This document shows, in pieces, positions 34,622 through 36,001 of a DNA stretch of 36,001 bases. Numbering within the stretch: the stretch's first letter is position 1; every line of letters begins with the position of its first letter. The stretch is from positions 1 to 36,001 of the forward strand of contig JACDDZ010000003.1 of the NCBI GenBank assembly GCA_013816695.1. Direction: 5' to 3'. Under the pieces are notes generated by a model. The model saw only the letters and a program-made list of their open reading frames with translations. It had not been told where the DNA came from and did not search any database. The stretch is from Gemmatimonadaceae bacterium. Its GTDB lineage: Bacteria > Gemmatimonadota > Gemmatimonadetes > Gemmatimonadales > Gemmatimonadaceae. The position numbers and the translations under genes were made by a program.

Positions 34622-35463
34622 TATGTAGTCCTGTTCTTGAAGAAGATTGCGGTAACGACGGCCTCTTTCTTGGAGGCAACGTCTCCAGCTACTGCGCGTT
34701 CGCTAACTCCCGTGAGGTTCAGCTCAAATCCCCGAATGGTCGAAAGGTCGCTCGGCGCATTATCCTGCGCGGTCGCACTGTTCCCAATGAAGAAACGGAA
34801 CTTTGCACCGGATTCGAAAGGAGTTGCGACTTCCTGTTCTGCCGAATCAGGGGAGAGCGCCTGACGAAACAATCCAATACCTGTTGGAATCGCGCTGGAC
34901 GTTTTGAACTCGTATCGTACCCTTCTATAGAGAAGCACTGGGGTGCCACGTATGGCCGCAACCGGCAGGGCTGGAGAGACAGCAACAAGCTTTCCGCCAT
35001 CGGACGTGAGCACTCCTATTCCAGCAGTGGTGCACGCGATCGATGCGGAGGTCGAGACTGTCACGCTCGCTTCCACATACGACATCACACCGGTAAGAAC
35101 ATTGCGCCAGGCATAACCCGACACCCCCGACGCGTACTGAGCAGAGTCAGCAGGCAAAAGGCTCAAGACCGACTGATCGCATGAAACGCCGAGCGCGTAC
35201 GGGACCCTGACGACTACAGCGGTCGCGGAGGCAGATACGACGCCTCCGCTTGCCTCTACCATCCGGAGGTCGGAGATGATTCGGTTCATCGTGCTTCGCG
35301 AAACGTTGCGCGCATCGCGAGAAGCTGACTGCGTCGAAAAAAATCGCGCCTGCGAAGTAATCATCTTGGTGATACCAAGTCCGACAATTGCGACAACTAC
35401 AAGGCCAACCAGCATCTCCGGGAGCGACACACCGCGACGGGACTTCAGCAGCTTCTGTGTCAT
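34621..35463 (-). CDS. PilW-like prepilin
   Basis: The 280-aa protein has a prepilin leader KSRRGVSLPEMLVGLVVVAI: cleavage would follow the Gly of RRG, leaving the conserved Glu at position +5 of the mature helix. The long C-terminal part is beta-rich and variable (VYASGV-type loops, RRVRYEFKTSS) and resembles PilW minor pilins. It is joined to its neighbours by an ATGA overlap upstream and a TAATG overlap downstream. Minor pilins of this kind prime pilus assembly at the inner membrane. The PilW name rests on operon order and size more than on sequence identity. Confidence 0.8.
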   Translation of the reverse strand: MTQKLLKSRRGVSLPEMLVGLVVVAIVGLGITKMITSQARFFSTQSASRDARNVSRSTMNRIISDLRMVEASGGVVSASATAVVVRVPYALGVSCDQSVLSLLPADSAQYASGVSGYAWRNVLTGVMSYVEASVTVSTSASIACTTAGIGVLTSDGGKLVAVSPALPVAAIRGTPVLLYRRVRYEFKTSSAIPTGIGLFRQALSPDSAEQEVATPFESGAKFRFFIGNSATAQDNAPSDLSTIRGFELNLTGVSERAVAGDVASKKEAVVTAIFFKNRTT

Positions 35464-35864
35464 GTTCCGGTGTTAAAAGAGTTTGTCGGAGCGGAGTTAC
35501 GACGATAGACAATCGCAGTGTCGCGCTTGAAGTAGTAGCCGCTGGGCACAATGACGATCTGCACCTTCCTCACGCGTGTATCAGGCGCGGTAACCGTGAT
35601 TGTCCGCGTATGCGGATACGGCAGTGCGGCAACCGAAACTGTCTGCGTGCCCACCGCGACTGAATCAAAGGGCATTGCTTCGATTCGATTCACTTCCTGT
35701 GTCATTACGCTGTGCTTGTATGAATCACCAGACACGCGCAAAGCACCGCGGGACACCTGGGTCATCAGCGCGGCGAGCGTCGTGATTGCTACCCCAAGAA
35801 TGACGATCGCGACGATCGCCTCGATCAGAGCAAATCCGTCCTGCTGAAGTCGGCGCTTTTTCAT
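35460..35864 (-). CDS. PilV-like prepilin
   Basis: The 134-aa protein has the leader KKRRLQQDGFALIEAIVAIV with the cleavage Gly just before FALIE and the conserved Glu at +5, followed by a long hydrophobic helix. The short C-terminal part (RKVQIVIVPSGYYFKRDTAIVYR) is beta-rich, as in PilV-type minor pilins. It overlaps the next gene by 4 nt (ATGA) and the preceding partial gene by 4 nt as well, so the operon is translationally coupled. Confidence 0.82.
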   Translation of the reverse strand: MKKRRLQQDGFALIEAIVAIVILGVAITTLAALMTQVSRGALRVSGDSYKHSVMTQEVNRIEAMPFDSVAVGTQTVSVAALPYPHTRTITVTAPDTRVRKVQIVIVPSGYYFKRDTAIVYRRNSAPTNSFNTGT

Positions 35865-36001
35865 GGCGTCCGTCTCACAAGACCTGCGCGCGATGCAGTA
35901 ACCTGGCGCGAATAATCTCCGGAAGTGACAGTCACAGTCAGCGCATCTGACGAAATTCCCGTTGGGAAAATGTCGATTGTCGCAGGTGAGAACGTGAGCG
36001 C
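35861..36001 (-). CDS. Pseudopilin-like protein, C-terminal end only
   Basis: About 46 codons are visible before the TGA at 35861-35863, with no conserved N-terminus in the window. The readable end includes FSPATIDIFPTGISSDA and DYSRQVTASRAGLVRR. This resembles the C-terminus of GspH/FimT-type pseudopilins, in which a FTP..G-like strand and SRAGLVR-type ending are common. The stop overlaps the pilV-like start in ATGA, so it is part of the same operon and probably encodes the FimT/GspH-type component. Only the end can be judged. Confidence 0.65.
   Translation of the reverse strand, partial: ALTFSPATIDIFPTGISSDALTVTVTSGDYSRQVTASRAGLVRRTP

Noticed and set aside
1..36001. CRISPR arrays, tRNA or rRNA genes, insertion sequences or attachment sites
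   Set aside because: No regular repeats with spacers, no cloverleaf, no transposase or terminal repeats were seen in any part of the window.

Overview
The window looks like a chromosomal stretch from a moderately GC-rich, Gram-negative, aerobic or soil-type bacterium that has SusC/SusD outer-membrane uptake but is probably not a Bacteroidetes. Its GC-rich codon use, a TTGACA/CATAAT-type promoter, tandem ferritin-like proteins and ExbB-ExbD-ExbD-TonB layout fit Gemmatimonadota best. This is an inference from gene style; no rRNA or tRNA is present to settle it.

Layout. (1) 1-1123, plus strand: two tandem paralogous ferritin-like proteins, the first cut by the window edge. (2) 1087-2073, minus: a GntR-type regulator that overlaps the second ferritin-like gene tail to tail. 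(3) 22336 down to 2145, minus: a roughly 20-kb run of co-directional, tightly packed genes, most junctions being 4-nt ATGA/GTGA overlaps. In transcription order: FadR-type GntR repressor, an unassigned large TIM-barrel glycosidase, SusC, SusD, two GH2-type glycosidases, an SDR mannonate oxidoreductase, mannonate dehydratase (UxuA), glucuronate isomerase (UxaC), KDPG aldolase, KDG kinase and an ExuT-like MFS transporter. (4) 22537-27949: a divergent accessory block with a two-domain carbohydrate esterase (+), a GH115 alpha-glucuronidase (-) and a parallel beta-helix protein (+). (5) 31175 down to 28025, minus: energy-transduction genes TonB, ExbB, ExbD, ExbD and a second, glycine-rich TonB-like protein. 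(6) 33472-31280, minus: an OmpR-type response regulator and its histidine kinase. (7) 36001-33557, minus: the 3' end of a type IV pilin-like operon with a terminator hairpin behind it.

How it works together. Regions 3 and 4 form a polysaccharide utilisation locus aimed at a glucuronate-decorated glycan. GH115, the esterase, the GH2 enzymes, the beta-helix protein and the unassigned glycosidase would release sugars; SusCD imports oligosaccharides, powered by TonB/ExbBD as in region 5; the MFS carries free hexuronate across the inner membrane. The enzymes UxaC, SDR (UxuB role), UxuA, KdgK and Eda give a complete route from D-glucuronate to pyruvate and glyceraldehyde-3-phosphate. No xylanase, xylosidase or xylose pathway gene is present, so the polymer could be glucuronoxylan or another glucuronate-bearing glycan.

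The strongest new points are an unassigned glycosidase carrying what looks like a GH67/GH115 N-terminal-type domain at its C-terminus; an esterase with an unrecognised N-terminal domain of about 330 residues; a near-consensus promoter followed at once by a perfect 9-3-9 inverted repeat that probably controls the whole cluster; and a TonB-like gene whose reading frame lacks a normal start codon.
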